DNA of 64,000 nt from Flavobacterium sp. ZT3R18 (GCF_007097385.1 NZ_VJZS01000001.1:449448-513447); one strand, 5' to 3'; positions 34,970 to 44,525 are shown, numbered from the stretch's first letter. A program made the numbers and translations. Notes: a model not told the origin generated them from the letters alone.

Positions 34970-36946
34970 CTAAAATAAATTTTCGTCAACAAGATTCGGA
35001 AGGGTTACTTTCAACAAAGGTTCGGCTTCCATAGCTCGTTTTATGGCAAAAACAGCTCCTTCGTTTCTAGCCCAACTACGTCTTGAGATCCCGTTATTGA
35101 CATCCCAAAAAAGCATAGAAGCTAAACGTCTTGAAGCGTCTTTGCTACCATCTAGCACCATACCAAAACCACCGTTGATAACCTCTCCCCATCCTACGCC
35201 CCCACCATTGTGTATAGAAACCCAAGTGGCGCCACGAAAACTGTCCCCAATCACGTTTTGAATCGCCATATCGGCTGTAAAACGAGATCCGTCATAAATA
35301 TTAGAAGTTTCTCTGTAAGGTGAATCCGTTCCCGAAACATCGTGATGGTCACGGCCTAAAACTACGGTTTCTATCTCACCTTTGGCAATAGCCTGATTAA
35401 AAGCTTCGGCAATTTTTACACGACCTTCTGCATCGGCATATAGGATTCGGGCTTGAGAACCCACAACCAATTTGTTTTCTTGTGCGCCTTTGATCCACTG
35501 AATGTTATCCTGCATTTGTTGCTGAATTTCTATTGGAGCCGTTTTGGCCATTTCTTCTAATACTTGGCAGGCAATAGCATCAGTTTTGGCTAAATCTTCC
35601 GGTTTTCCAGAGGCACAAACCCAACGGAAAGGCCCAAAACCATAATCAAAACACATTGGCCCCATAATGTCTTGCACATAACTCGGGTATCTAAAATCAA
35701 TATTATTTTCGGCCATAATATCGGCTCCGGCGCGAGAAGCTTCCAGTAAAAAGGCATTTCCGTAATCAAAGAAATACGTTCCTTTAGCTGTGTGTTTGTT
35801 GATAGCCTTAGTATGACGACGCAATGTTTCTTGTACTTTTTCCTTGAATAAATCAGGATTGTTGGCCATCATATCATTGGCTTCTTCAAATGAAATTCCA
35901 ACCGGATAATAGCCACCAGCCCACGGATTGTGAAGCGATGTTTGGTCGGAACCCAAATCAATATGCATGTTTTCTTCGTCAAATCGTTCCCAAACATCTA
36001 CCACGTTTCCAAGGTAGCCGATAGAAACGGTTTCGTTATTGGCTTTCGCCAAAGCTACTCTTTGCACCAATTTATCAATATCTTCAACTACTTCATTAAT
36101 CCAACCTTGACTGTGGCGAATGTGAGTGATTTTTGCATTTACCTCGGCGCAAACCGTGATGCAACCTGCAATATTTCCTGCTTTCGGTTGTGCGCCACTC
36201 ATTCCTCCAAGACCAGAAGTCACAAATAAACCTCCTTTTGGACTGCGTTTTATTTTTCTAAAACCATTCAAAACCGTAATCGTAGTTCCGTGTACAATAC
36301 CCTGTGGGCCTATGTACATGTAGCTTCCTGCGGTCATTTGCCCGTATTGGGAAACGCCCAAAGCATTCATTTTTTCCCAATCATCGGGTTGCGAATAATT
36401 GGGGATTACCATTCCGTTCGTAACCACAACTCTCGGTGCTTCTTTGTGGGAAGGAAACAATCCCATCGGATGTCCTGAATACATCGTCAATGTTTGCTCG
36501 TCGGTCATTTCCGATAAGTATTTCATCGTCAATAAATATTGTGCCCAGTTCGAGAAAACCGCTCCGTTCCCACCGTAGGTAATCAATTCGTGCGGGTGTT
36601 GTGCCACCGCATAATCCAGATTATTCTGTATCATCAGCATAATGGCTTTGGCTTGCTCGCTTTTTCCAGGATATTCCGAAATTGGACGGGCATACATTTT
36701 ATAATCGGGACGCAAACGGTACATGTAAATACGACCGTAAGTCTCTAGTTCATTGCGAAATTCAGGAATCAACTCAGCGTGATGCTGCGGCTCAAAATAA
36801 CGCAAAGCATTACGAAGCGCTAGTTTTTTCTCGTCGTCAGATAAGATTTCTTTCCGTTTCGGCGCGTGATTGATGTTGGCTTCGTACGCTTTTGGTTGAG
36901 GTAATATAGATGGAATTCCTTGTTGTATTTGTTCTTGAAAAGTCAT
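34970..36946 (-). CDS. hutU: urocanate hydratase
   Basis: 658 aa. HutU converts urocanate to imidazolone propionate in histidine degradation, using NAD as an electrophilic cofactor. Family landmarks are TYGGNGAVFSNWAQYLLTM, FVTSGLGGMSGAQPKAG and IHNGGGVGWGEVINGG. The ATG at 36946 is chosen; an upstream in-frame start at 37006 would add 20 atypical residues and run into the structured RNA. No hutH, hutI or hutG is in the window. Confidence 0.95.
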   Translation of the reverse strand: MTFQEQIQQGIPSILPQPKAYEANINHAPKRKEILSDDEKKLALRNALRYFEPQHHAELIPEFRNELETYGRIYMYRLRPDYKMYARPISEYPGKSEQAKAIMLMIQNNLDYAVAQHPHELITYGGNGAVFSNWAQYLLTMKYLSEMTDEQTLTMYSGHPMGLFPSHKEAPRVVVTNGMVIPNYSQPDDWEKMNALGVSQYGQMTAGSYMYIGPQGIVHGTTITVLNGFRKIKRSPKGGLFVTSGLGGMSGAQPKAGNIAGCITVCAEVNAKITHIRHSQGWINEVVEDIDKLVQRVALAKANNETVSIGYLGNVVDVWERFDEENMHIDLGSDQTSLHNPWAGGYYPVGISFEEANDMMANNPDLFKEKVQETLRRHTKAINKHTAKGTYFFDYGNAFLLEASRAGADIMAENNIDFRYPSYVQDIMGPMCFDYGFGPFRWVCASGKPEDLAKTDAIACQVLEEMAKTAPIEIQQQMQDNIQWIKGAQENKLVVGSQARILYADAEGRVKIAEAFNQAIAKGEIETVVLGRDHHDVSGTDSPYRETSNIYDGSRFTADMAIQNVIGDSFRGATWVSIHNGGGVGWGEVINGGFGMVLDGSKDASRRLASMLFWDVNNGISRRSWARNEGAVFAIKRAMEAEPLLKVTLPNLVDENLF

Positions 36947-37010
36947 GTTTTTTGTTTTAAAATTTAAAATTAATCGTTCTAATGAGCAACATTTTGGCGT
37001 GACCACAATA

Positions 37011-37158
37011 GAAAAAGGGGCTGATTTAGGAGGGTCGTGAGTTGCCCCTTTTCTCCCGATAGCTATCGGGACGGTCGGGCTTCTCGATAATTATCGGGAC
37101 GTGCTACTTTGGTAGCTTACTTCTATCCCTCACGCACATCCCGTAAATCAAGACCTTT
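37011..37158 (-). ncRNA. structured RNA resembling Flavo-1, copy 2
   Basis: On the minus strand it repeats the blocks of 10652-10768 in the same order: AAAGGTCTTGAT, GCGTGAGGGATAG, a small stem GCTAC-CAAA-GTAGC, AGCCCGAC, and a terminal hairpin with GGGGC and GCCCC arms plus T-run. Two additional stems (CGATAATTATCG and CCCGATAGCTATCGGG) are inserted between blocks. Two compensatory base changes in the small stem relative to copy 1 support a conserved RNA structure. It ends 64 bases before the hutU start. Confidence 0.65.
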
Positions 37159-37433
37159 TTTGGAAAACCAGAAATGACTTTTTCAAAAGGTGTCCTATTA
37201 TTCAATCGTGTTTGTTGCTTTTTTATGTACTAAAAAAAGTGACCACTAGGGATACCGTATATCCGACCTGTGGTAGGATTTATGGATTTTAATTTTATAT
37301 TTTAAAGAAATGGTGTCCATTGCTGTTATTGAATGATTTAATGTTTTAAGAAGTATGCTTTATCTAAATTGTCTTTCGCTTTTGAATTGCCTTTAAGCTC
37401 TAGCTCAATAGCATTAAGTTATGAGTTGTAATA
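37159..37433. other. non-coding gap, nothing recognised
   Basis: Between the structured RNA and the nested palindrome I see no coding frame, promoter of consensus quality, or repeat shared with the rest of the window. Confidence 0.5.
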
Positions 37434-37500
37434 CCTAACAGGTTAAAAAAAACCTGTTAGGATTGCGTTTCCTAACAGGTTTTTTTTAACCTGTTAGGTA
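37434..37500. repeat. nested palindrome (CTAACAGGTT), copy 2
   Basis: Inverted arms at 37435-37461 and 37471-37498, each internally palindromic (CTAACAGGTT...AACCTGTTAG), with a 9-base loop. It matches copy 1 at 20764-20826 except for the A/T-run inside each arm. Confidence 0.88.
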
Positions 37501-37682
37501 TTAATTCCGTTCCATTTTTTCTTAATCCTTAATAATATTGATCAAAAGCCATTAAATAGTATCGCTAAAGCAGGAGGCAATTCAATGCTGTTTGAAATAA
37601 ATCTAGAAATTATAAATTTTAAAAAGGCGCAATCTTAAATCTAAATTCGGCCATCTGCAGTCTATACTCTATTCTCTATTTT

Positions 37683-37859
37683 CTATTTTCTAATTCCTCC
37701 AGTTTTCTTATCAAACCCATAAGGACAATGACGACAACCACTTTTGCAACAATACCCTCTTTTTAAATGGTATTTTTCGGTAAAACATTTGTAACCTTCG
37801 GGAGTGTAATAAAAATCCTCTCCTTCGGTTAATTTATTTTCATTACTTTGTTCCGCCAT
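37683..37859 (-). CDS. DUF5522 small Cys-rich protein
   Basis: 58 aa. The core FYYTPEGYKCFTEKYHLKRG followed by YCCKSGCRHCPYGF is the DUF5522 pattern, with Cys clusters that probably bind zinc or an Fe-S centre. Function is unknown. The frame starts at ATG 37859 and ends just within a TTCTATTTTCTA simple-repeat tract. Confidence 0.88.
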   Translation of the reverse strand: MAEQSNENKLTEGEDFYYTPEGYKCFTEKYHLKRGYCCKSGCRHCPYGFDKKTGGIRK

Positions 37860-37984
37860 TCTGTTTTATGCTTGAAGATTTCTCTTTTGGAGACCTCTGT
37901 ATTTTGAAATTCGCTACTAGGCGATTGTTTTTTTCTTTAAATTTGGTCTAAATTGCCTGTACAAATCTATAAATTTTATAATCA

Positions 37985-38326
37985 ATGTTTGTTATTGTTG
38001 CCAAATATTTAATTCCAAAAGGATATCGAGGGCTAACCCTCTTTCCTTTTGTGTTTATAAAATACCGGTTTGACTCAGATGATAAAGTAGTAGTAAATCA
38101 CGAAAAAATACATCTTCGGCAACAATTGGAGTTACTAGTGTTGCCTTTTTTTGTTTGGTATTTTCTAGAATATGCGGTACGTTTGTTGCAGTATAAAAAC
38201 GCCAATTTGGCTTATAGAAATATCAGTTTCGAAAGAGAGGCATACGCCAATGAACGCCAATTAGACTACCTTAAAACGAGACCTTTTTTTAGTTTTTTAA
38301 ACTATTTGAGGGAAGACAGGAAGTGA
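37985..38326 (+). CDS. small membrane-associated HExxH protein
   Basis: 113 aa. VVNHEKIHLRQQLE contains a HEKIH (HExxH) zinc motif, followed by a hydrophobic segment (LLVLPFFVWYFLEYAV) and then FEREAYANE, where Glu could be the third ligand. This is the layout of a minimal gluzincin-like membrane metalloprotease or its inactive relative. No family name is certain. It stands alone, about 120 bases from the divergent DUF5522 gene. Confidence 0.75.
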   Translation: MFVIVAKYLIPKGYRGLTLFPFVFIKYRFDSDDKVVVNHEKIHLRQQLELLVLPFFVWYFLEYAVRLLQYKNANLAYRNISFEREAYANERQLDYLKTRPFFSFLNYLREDRK

Positions 38327-38479
38327 GGAGGTTTTTAAAAGTTTAGAGAAGTTTAGAAAGGTTTAGAAAAGTTTAAAGAGGTCTAAAAGTTAAAATCTGC
38401 GTGCAACTTTAATTTTCAAATTTTCACTGAGAAAACACGCTATGTCCATTAAACAATAATTATATCAAAAAAGGCTTCT

Positions 38480-38512
38480 TTTCTTTGTGTCTTAGCGACT
38501 TTGTGGTAATAA
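38480..38512. repeat. degenerate TTTGTGTCTTAGCGACTTTG repeat
   Basis: A reversed, diverged member of the TCTCGCAAAGGCGC family, in the gap before the ACC deaminase-like gene. The rest of 38327-38578 shows only AAGTTTAGAAAGGTTTAG tandem-like runs at 38336-38385. Confidence 0.5.
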
Positions 38513-38578
38513 AACAATTAATTTTTAGCGGTAAAAAAAAACACCCAAATTAGCAGTGAATAATTTAAATCCTCGATT

Positions 38579-39472
38579 TTGAATCAAAAAATAACATACG
38601 AACTACCTAATGGAATTTCGCTTGAAATAAAACGAGAAGATTTGCTTCATCCTTTTATATCGGGAAATAAATTTAGGAAACTAAAATACAATTTGCTTCA
38701 GGCAAAAGCCGAAAATCAGGAAGCCGTACTTACTTTCGGTGGCGCTTATTCCAATCATATTGCGGCGGTGGCGTATGCGGGAAAAGAGCAGGGTTTTAAA
38801 ACCATTGGAGTGATTCGCGGAGAGGAGTTGGGCGATAAAATTGCCGAAAACCCAACCTTGCAGTTTGCGCAAGAGTGTGGTATGCAATTCGAATTCGTGA
38901 CCAGAGAAGCCTACCGATTCAAAATCGAAGCTGATTTTATAGCCAACCTACAACAAAAATTTGGCTCGTTTTACCTTGTCCCGGAAGGTGGTACCAATGA
39001 ATATGCAATAAAAGGGTGCGAAGAAATACTAACCGAGGAAGATGCCACTTTCGATTTTATTTGTTGCGCGGTAGGAACTGGCGGAACCATTTCGGGGATT
39101 ATTAACAGCGCATTGGCACACCAAAAAGTTTTGGGATTTCCTGCATTAAAAGGAGACTTTTTAAAAGATGAAATTCGTAAATTTGCCACCAATACAAATT
39201 GGGAATTAATAACCGACTATCATTTTGGGGGCTACGGAAAGGTAAATGAAGAACTGATTCAGTTTATAAATCAATTTTACAAACAAACACAAGTTCCATT
39301 AGACCCAGTTTATACTGGAAAGATGGTTTTTGGCGTTATAGATCTAATTCAGAAAAAATATTTCCCCAATAATGCCAAAATTTTATTGATTCATACTGGA
39401 GGATTACAGGGAATCCAGGGAATGAATTTGATTTTGAAGAAGAAGAATAAGACGTTGATTGAGGTGGAATAA
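38579..39472 (+). CDS. 1-aminocyclopropane-1-carboxylate deaminase / D-cysteine desulfhydrase family
   Basis: 297 aa, PLP-dependent fold type II. The PLP lysine lies in SGNKFRKLKYN, and GGAYSNHIAA and GTGGTISG are the substrate and phosphate loops. The exact substrate (ACC or D-cysteine) cannot be decided. The start codon is TTG; an in-frame TAA lies only 18 bases upstream and no ATG intervenes. It is followed by a glucosaminidase gene on the same strand. Confidence 0.88.
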   Translation: MNQKITYELPNGISLEIKREDLLHPFISGNKFRKLKYNLLQAKAENQEAVLTFGGAYSNHIAAVAYAGKEQGFKTIGVIRGEELGDKIAENPTLQFAQECGMQFEFVTREAYRFKIEADFIANLQQKFGSFYLVPEGGTNEYAIKGCEEILTEEDATFDFICCAVGTGGTISGIINSALAHQKVLGFPALKGDFLKDEIRKFATNTNWELITDYHFGGYGKVNEELIQFINQFYKQTQVPLDPVYTGKMVFGVIDLIQKKYFPNNAKILLIHTGGLQGIQGMNLILKKKNKTLIEVE

Positions 39473-39719
39473 TAGCAAGGACAATAACAATTTCAATGGC
39501 AATAGCAATGACAATTTTAATGGTAATATTAAGGAGTTGTTTGCATAAAACATATTAAGAGCTTTTTTAATCTGCGAAATCTGCAAATTGAAAATCAGTG
39601 AATACCAAAATAAATATTGAAGAATGAACTAAATCTGCGTGCCACTACTTTTATCAAGGTTGTTCAATGATGTATTAATTCGAAAAATAACAATAACATA
39701 TAACGCCAAATAAAGCTTC

Positions 39720-40556
39720 ATGTTAAAAAAAATAATCTTATTCCTTTTAATCGGAACCATCATAGGATGTGGTTCTTCGAAACCCGTTATTGTTACTACA
39801 AAACAACCTGTTAATTGGAAGTATTCTAAAACAAAACAGAATAATAAGCAGGTAAAAAAGGAATCTTCCTCTAATGCAATAGTGACTTCCAGAACAATGA
39901 CTACCAATGAAGTTACTAATGCTTACATCGCCCAATACAACGCGGTTGCTATGGCTAATATGAAAGCTTATGGAATTCCTGCCAGCATTATTTTGGCACA
40001 AGGAATTCTAGAATCGGGAGCAGGAAAAGGGGATTTGGCAGTAACAGCGAACAACCATTTCGGTATCAAATGCCATAATGATTGGACGGGAGATAAGGTT
40101 TATAAAGATGATGATAGTCTTCAAGAATGTTTTCGAAAATACAATCAAGCCTCCGAATCTTACCAAGATCACGCGATGGTATTGACGGGTAAAAAAAGAT
40201 ATTCTAATTTGTTTACATTGCCAAAAGGAGATTACAAAGCATGGGCAAGAGGCTTGAAAGACGCAGGATATGCCACTGACCCTAGATATCCAGAAAAATT
40301 AATCAGTTATATAGAGTCGTACAATTTAAGTCAATTTGATGCCAAAGTTTTAGGGAATAAAATGGCAAAAGAAGAGGCGAAAGTATTGCTTAATGACAAT
40401 TTTGATGCTGATCAAGCCGGTTTGTATGAAATTCAAAAAGGAGATACATTTTATTCGGTTTCCAAAAAATTTAATTTATCGGTGGATGAATTAAAGCAGA
40501 AAAATAATCTGTCGGAGAATGCGCTTTCGATAGGGCAGAAGTTGATAGTGAAGTAA
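39720..40556 (+). CDS. glucosaminidase (GH73) lipoprotein with LysM
   Basis: 278 aa with a lipobox (IGTIIGCGSS). The GH73 domain covers residues ~70-205, with the catalytic Glu in AQGILESGAGKGDLA and the family NNHFGIKCHNDW and YQDHAMVL. A single C-terminal LysM (YEIQKGDTFYSVSKKFNLS) binds peptidoglycan. It hydrolyses GlcNAc linkages in cell-wall glycan strands. Confidence 0.93.
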   Translation: MLKKIILFLLIGTIIGCGSSKPVIVTTKQPVNWKYSKTKQNNKQVKKESSSNAIVTSRTMTTNEVTNAYIAQYNAVAMANMKAYGIPASIILAQGILESGAGKGDLAVTANNHFGIKCHNDWTGDKVYKDDDSLQECFRKYNQASESYQDHAMVLTGKKRYSNLFTLPKGDYKAWARGLKDAGYATDPRYPEKLISYIESYNLSQFDAKVLGNKMAKEEAKVLLNDNFDADQAGLYEIQKGDTFYSVSKKFNLSVDELKQKNNLSENALSIGQKLIVK

Positions 40557-40580
40557 GTTGGCAGTGTTCAGTCAATATTT

Positions 40581-40658
40581 TTTTGTCATTTCGACCAACG
40601 GGATAAATCACATAACGTGAGTAGCCAGTGTGATTTCTCCTCCGTCGAAATGACAAAA
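40581..40658. repeat. TTTTGTCATTTCGAC inverted repeat
   Basis: Perfect 15-base inverted arms (40581-40595 and 40644-40658) separated by 48 bases; a palindromic intergenic element of a type frequent in flavobacteria. It may terminate the glucosaminidase transcript. Confidence 0.8.
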
Positions 40659-40728
40659 GATCGTTTTTATTAATTTATTTCAGTTTAATCTAAAATCTAA
40701 AGTCAAAAATCTAAAATCATAAATAGTA

Positions 40729-42015
40729 ATGATATATAAAAGAAGTAGCGAACTTTTTGCGGAAGCAGAAAAAGTAATTCCGGGAGGAGTAAATTCACCA
40801 GTAAGAGCGTTTAAAGCCGTGGGAGGAACCCCGATATTTGTAAAAAGTGCCAAAGGAGCGTATTTGTACGATGAAGACGGAAACCGATTGATCGATTATA
40901 TCAATTCTTGGGGGCCAATGATTCTAGGTCATGCCTACGAGCCAGTGGTGGAAGCAGTAATTGCAAAAGCGAAACTAGGAACGTCTTTCGGGATGCCAAC
41001 CGAATTGGAAACTCAAATTGCAGCTCTAGCCGTTTCGATGGTTCCCAATATTGATAAAATCCGTTTTGTGAATTCGGGTACGGAGGCGTGTATGAGCGCG
41101 GTGCGTTTGGCTCGTGGTTTTACCAAGAGAGATAAAATTATCAAGTTTGCCGGTTGCTATCACGGTCATTCCGATTCGTTTTTGATTCAAGCGGGAAGTG
41201 GAGCAGTTACTTTTGGAACGCCAAATAGTCCGGGTGTAACAGCAGGAACAGCCAAAGATACTTTGCTAGCCAAATACAATGATTTGGAAAACGTGGCGAC
41301 TTTAATTGAAGCCAACAAAAATGAAATTGCGGCTATAATAGTCGAGCCTGTTGCTGGAAATATGGGATGTATTCCACCGGTTAAAGGATTTTTAGAAGGA
41401 TTACGTGAGTTGTGTACAGCCAACGGAATTCTATTGATTTTTGATGAGGTAATGACAGGCTTTAGATTGGCTAGAGGTGGTGTGCAGGAATTGTTCAACA
41501 TCAATGCCGATATTGTTTGTTTCGGAAAAGTAATCGGGGGCGGACTGCCAGTTGGTGCTTTTGCAGCTCGTGCCGAAATCATGAATTACTTAGCACCATT
41601 GGGACCTGTTTATCAAGCGGGAACTTTGTCTGGGAATCCATTGGCTATGGCAGCGGGATTGGCTATGTTGCAAGCATTAGATACTGATCGCGCAATTTTT
41701 AAAAGATTGGAAGAGAAAACAGCCTATTTGGGCGCTGGAATCGAAAGGGTTTTGAAAGCCAATAATGTGGTTTTTACGATCAATCAAATTGGTTCGATGA
41801 TTTCAGTGCACTTTGATGCAAATCCTGTAACCGATTTTCAAAGTGCGGCCAAAGGAGATAATGAAACTTTCAAGAAATTCTTCCACGGATTGCTTGCTGA
41901 AGGCGTTTATATCGCACCATCAGCTTATGAAACTTGGTTTATTACTGATGCATTGACGTATGAAGATTTAGATTTCACTATTCAAGCAATTGATAAAGTT
42001 TCTAAAACGTTTTAA
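40729..42015 (+). CDS. hemL: glutamate-1-semialdehyde 2,1-aminomutase
   Basis: 428 aa. HemL makes 5-aminolevulinate from glutamate-1-semialdehyde in C5-pathway heme synthesis. PLP-enzyme landmarks are [31 protein letters not shown] and the catalytic Lys in [12 protein letters not shown]. Full-length. A perfect-looking palindrome follows the stop. Confidence 0.97.
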   Translation: MIYKRSSELFAEAEKVIPGGVNSPVRAFKAVGGTPIFVKSAKGAYLYDEDGNRLIDYINSWGPMILGHAYEPVVEAVIAKAKLGTSFGMPTELETQIAALAVSMVPNIDKIRFVNSGTEACMSAVRLARGFTKRDKIIKFAGCYHGHSDSFLIQAGSGAVTFGTPNSPGVTAGTAKDTLLAKYNDLENVATLIEANKNEIAAIIVEPVAGNMGCIPPVKGFLEGLRELCTANGILLIFDEVMTGFRLARGGVQELFNINADIVCFGKVIGGGLPVGAFAARAEIMNYLAPLGPVYQAGTLSGNPLAMAAGLAMLQALDTDRAIFKRLEEKTAYLGAGIERVLKANNVVFTINQIGSMISVHFDANPVTDFQSAAKGDNETFKKFFHGLLAEGVYIAPSAYETWFITDALTYEDLDFTIQAIDKVSKTF

Positions 42016-42028
42016 ATGCAATCATAAA

Positions 42029-42084
42029 ACACGAATTCCACTAATTAGCACAAATTGATTCGTGCTAATTAGTGGAATTTGTGT
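42029..42084. repeat. ACACGAATTCCACTAATTAGCAC inverted repeat (bidirectional terminator candidate)
   Basis: Two 23-base arms (42029-42051 and 42062-42084) pair with one or two mismatches around a 10-base loop, between the convergent hemL and CpxP-like genes. It belongs to the ACACGAATT repeat family. Confidence 0.75.
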
Positions 42085-42107
42085 TTAACTTTTAAAAAGA
42101 AACGAAA

Positions 42108-42539
42108 TTATTCTTTGTTTTCTGTTCTTCTCTGTTTCATTTTTTCTTTGTTTTCTTCTTTCAATGCAATCCATTTTTGATATTGATCGGTAGATAAAAT
42201 AGCTTTCATTTTAGTTTCAGTATCTGCTTTTTCGGCTTCCATTGTATTCTTAAAAGCTGCTCTTTCTTCTGAGGTCATTTTTTCGCCACTAGATTTACGG
42301 GCATCTTTTTGAGTTTTTGCATCTTGTGCTTTGGCACTTTTCTCTGCTAAAATTGTACCTACGGCTTCTTTTTGTTTGGTATCCAAAGTCAACTCTTTGG
42401 TTAGGTGGGCCAAGTGTTTTTCCTGACGTTGTTCTGGAGTCATTTTTTCCATGTCGGCTTTGGTGGGTTTTGAGGTGGCTTCTTGAGCAAATCCAGTGAT
42501 GCCAATTCCGAATACTAAGGCGATAATTAATTTTTTCAT
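42108..42539 (-). CDS. CpxP/Spy-like periplasmic protein
   Basis: 143 aa with a signal peptide (LIIALVFGIGITGFAQ). The rest is a highly charged helical region with MTPEQRQEKHLAHLTKELTL and MKAILSTDQYQKW, an LTxxQ-like periodicity reminiscent of Spy/CpxP chaperones. The assignment is structural only. It may be a periplasmic stress chaperone; the regulator is not nearby. Confidence 0.72.
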   Translation of the reverse strand: MKKLIIALVFGIGITGFAQEATSKPTKADMEKMTPEQRQEKHLAHLTKELTLDTKQKEAVGTILAEKSAKAQDAKTQKDARKSSGEKMTSEERAAFKNTMEAEKADTETKMKAILSTDQYQKWIALKEENKEKMKQRRTENKE

Positions 42540-42767
42540 TTTTATTTGTTTTTGAAGTTATGGCTATAAGACGGTTATGGCTATTAAAGGTTTAATGTCT
42601 TAACGCTAATTTATGAAAGACAGGAAAATCTATATTCTGCATTAGAATTATAAATCATCTTACTCCCATAAAACTATATCAATATGAGATAAATCTATTG
42701 TGTCTGAATTCATTGGTATTTTTGATAGTTTTTTATAGATCAAATGTAATCTTCGATGTCTTTTAAA

Positions 42768-42954
42768 AACCCTGAAAGGGTGCAATGATTATAGAAAAAA
42801 GTAATTCCATCATCCCAAAACCCCGAATGGGGTGGTATTATTGATTATTACGATGAATATTTTTTAATAAAAAAGGAATTAAATGATTTCACCCCTTCAG
42901 GGTTTAATTGTCAACGTTATATATATTCTATAATCATTGCACCCTTTCAGGGTT
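42768..42954. repeat. 187-bp palindromic element with 29-bp perfect terminal inverted repeats
   Basis: AACCCTGAAAGGGTGCAATG opens arm 1 (42768-42796), and its exact 29-base complement closes the element at 42926-42954. Inside are CCCCGAATGGGG and CACCCCTTCAGGG hairpins. It resembles the REP/BIME-like palindrome clusters linked to RAYT transposases in other bacteria. No gene is present in 42540-43157 otherwise. Confidence 0.85.
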
Positions 42955-43077
42955 TGGATGAGTTGTAATTTGGCATCGTCATGAAGTCTAATGTGGATTC
43001 TGGGTTTAATCTGCGGATTTTTTTTCAGGACTAGACATTGTTTTGTAGTCAACTTTTTTTAAGACTAAACAAATGTT

Positions 43078-43112
43078 AAAAAAACCCCTCGAACAATTTT
43101 GTCTGAGGGGTT
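43078..43112 (-). terminator. terminator of the deiminase lipoprotein gene
   Basis: On the minus strand, an 8-bp stem AACCCCTC/GAGGGGTT (43083-43090 and 43105-43112) followed by a T-run, 45 bases after the stop of the downstream-most deiminase gene. Confidence 0.85.
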
Positions 43113-43157
43113 CTGAATTTTTAGTTGGTCAAATGCTTAGGACATTTTTTTCTACCA

Positions 43158-44303
43158 CTATTTTGGTTGTTGTTGCGTTACACAATGAACCATTCCGCCA
43201 TTTTTGTATAGATTTCGAACATCAATACCTACTACAGTTCTACCAGGATATAAACCAGCAATAATAGCATTTGCAACAGCATCATTCGGGTCGTTATAAT
43301 TTGGCACTAAAACTTTTCCGTTGGCTACATAGAAGTTGATGTAACATCCTTTGTATCCTAAATCAGTTCCGTCTGTAGTTACTACATTGTTTTTGGATAG
43401 TGGCAAATAGACTTTAGTGTACGCTTGGTTGTTTTTGTTGGTAGCATTAAATAATAAGTCGATATCACTTTGAATTAATCCCCAGTTTAATAAATCGGCA
43501 CTGCTCATGGTTACCAATTTGTTACCTGGAACAAATTTTGCAACACCATCAATATGCATATCAGTCACATCGTCTTTGCTAAAACCTCCTTCTAACCAAA
43601 TGAATTTTGTAGCACCATAATATTTGGTAAAATTGGCCTCAACTTGCGCTTGAGTCATTCCCACATTTCTAGTAGATTTATCCTTTTGACTTAGCACTGC
43701 ACTTCTAGTAGCCATTAATACGCCATGACCATCTAATTCTACTGATCCACCTTCGTTTACCATTGGGACATTTATTGCTGTCACGCCAATCTCATTTCCA
43801 ATAAAAGTTGGTATTGCATCGCATTTTTGAAATCCAAATTTTCCACCCCAGCCATTAAATCCCCAGTCTTGAAGGACTAGTTGACCTGATTGGTTCTTAG
43901 CAAAAATAGGACCGTTATCTCTAATCCAAACATCGTTTGTTGGATGTATTTTGAAATTAATATTGGTTAATGGTACTCCCGCTGTTGTCAAAAGGGCTTC
44001 AATTCTTGTTTGTTCTGTTGCATCATAAGCGATAATGTGAACTTTTTCTGTAGATTGAAGTGCTTTAGCCATAGCAACCCATGTTGCATCTAAACTATTG
44101 CGATATTCTACTCCATATTCATGTTCATGTGGCCATTGTAGCCAAGTACCTTCATGTGTTTCTGACTCATCAGGAAAAGTATAAAGAATATCAGTAACTG
44201 GTGTATTTGAATCAGGATTAGGTGTTGTTTCGTCAGCTCCACCGCCATCACAAGCCGAAATTAAAATTGCTAAAGACATCATTAAGATTGTTTTATTATT
44301 CAT
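43158..44303 (-). CDS. agmatine deiminase / peptidylarginine deiminase-like lipoprotein
   Basis: 381 aa. A signal with lipobox (SLAILISACDG) precedes a pentein-fold deiminase: EGTWLQWPHEHEYG, NDVWIRDNGPIF, DMHIDGVAKF and the nucleophile in GGMVHCVTQQQP. Agmatine deiminases give N-carbamoylputrescine; bacterial PAD relatives act on peptidyl-arginine. Export argues for an extracellular substrate. The ATG at 44303 is preferred, though one at 44315 is possible. It is a paralogue of the T9SS protein upstream. Confidence 0.88.
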   Translation of the reverse strand: MNNKTILMMSLAILISACDGGGADETTPNPDSNTPVTDILYTFPDESETHEGTWLQWPHEHEYGVEYRNSLDATWVAMAKALQSTEKVHIIAYDATEQTRIEALLTTAGVPLTNINFKIHPTNDVWIRDNGPIFAKNQSGQLVLQDWGFNGWGGKFGFQKCDAIPTFIGNEIGVTAINVPMVNEGGSVELDGHGVLMATRSAVLSQKDKSTRNVGMTQAQVEANFTKYYGATKFIWLEGGFSKDDVTDMHIDGVAKFVPGNKLVTMSSADLLNWGLIQSDIDLLFNATNKNNQAYTKVYLPLSKNNVVTTDGTDLGYKGCYINFYVANGKVLVPNYNDPNDAVANAIIAGLYPGRTVVGIDVRNLYKNGGMVHCVTQQQPK

Positions 44304-44347
44304 TCTGGTAATCATTTTATTGTTTATTTATTGTTTAAAATTATTGT

Positions 44348-44510
44348 TACTATTCAGCCTACACCAAATTAACGTAGGATTAAAAAAAAACAGACACGAA
44401 TTACACAAATTTGCACAAATTGCATTGTGAAATTGTTTTTTTTGTGAAATTAGATTCAATTTTGATCCTGAATTCGTGTTAATTCGTGAAATTCGTGTAA
44501 AATTTTTATT
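44348..44510. repeat. ~160-bp dispersed repeat, copy 2 (inverted)
   Basis: Near-identical in reverse complement to 17941-18105. It separates the two deiminase genes. The shared sequence includes ATTTGCACAAATTGCATTGT and the AACGTAGGATT-like end. Confidence 0.85.
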
Positions 44511-44525
44511 TTTTTGTAAAACAGT

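Noticed and set aside
42768..42954. CRISPR-like repeated GAAAGGGTG motifs
   Set aside because: The repeats are inverted, not direct, with no regular spacers and no cas genes in the window.
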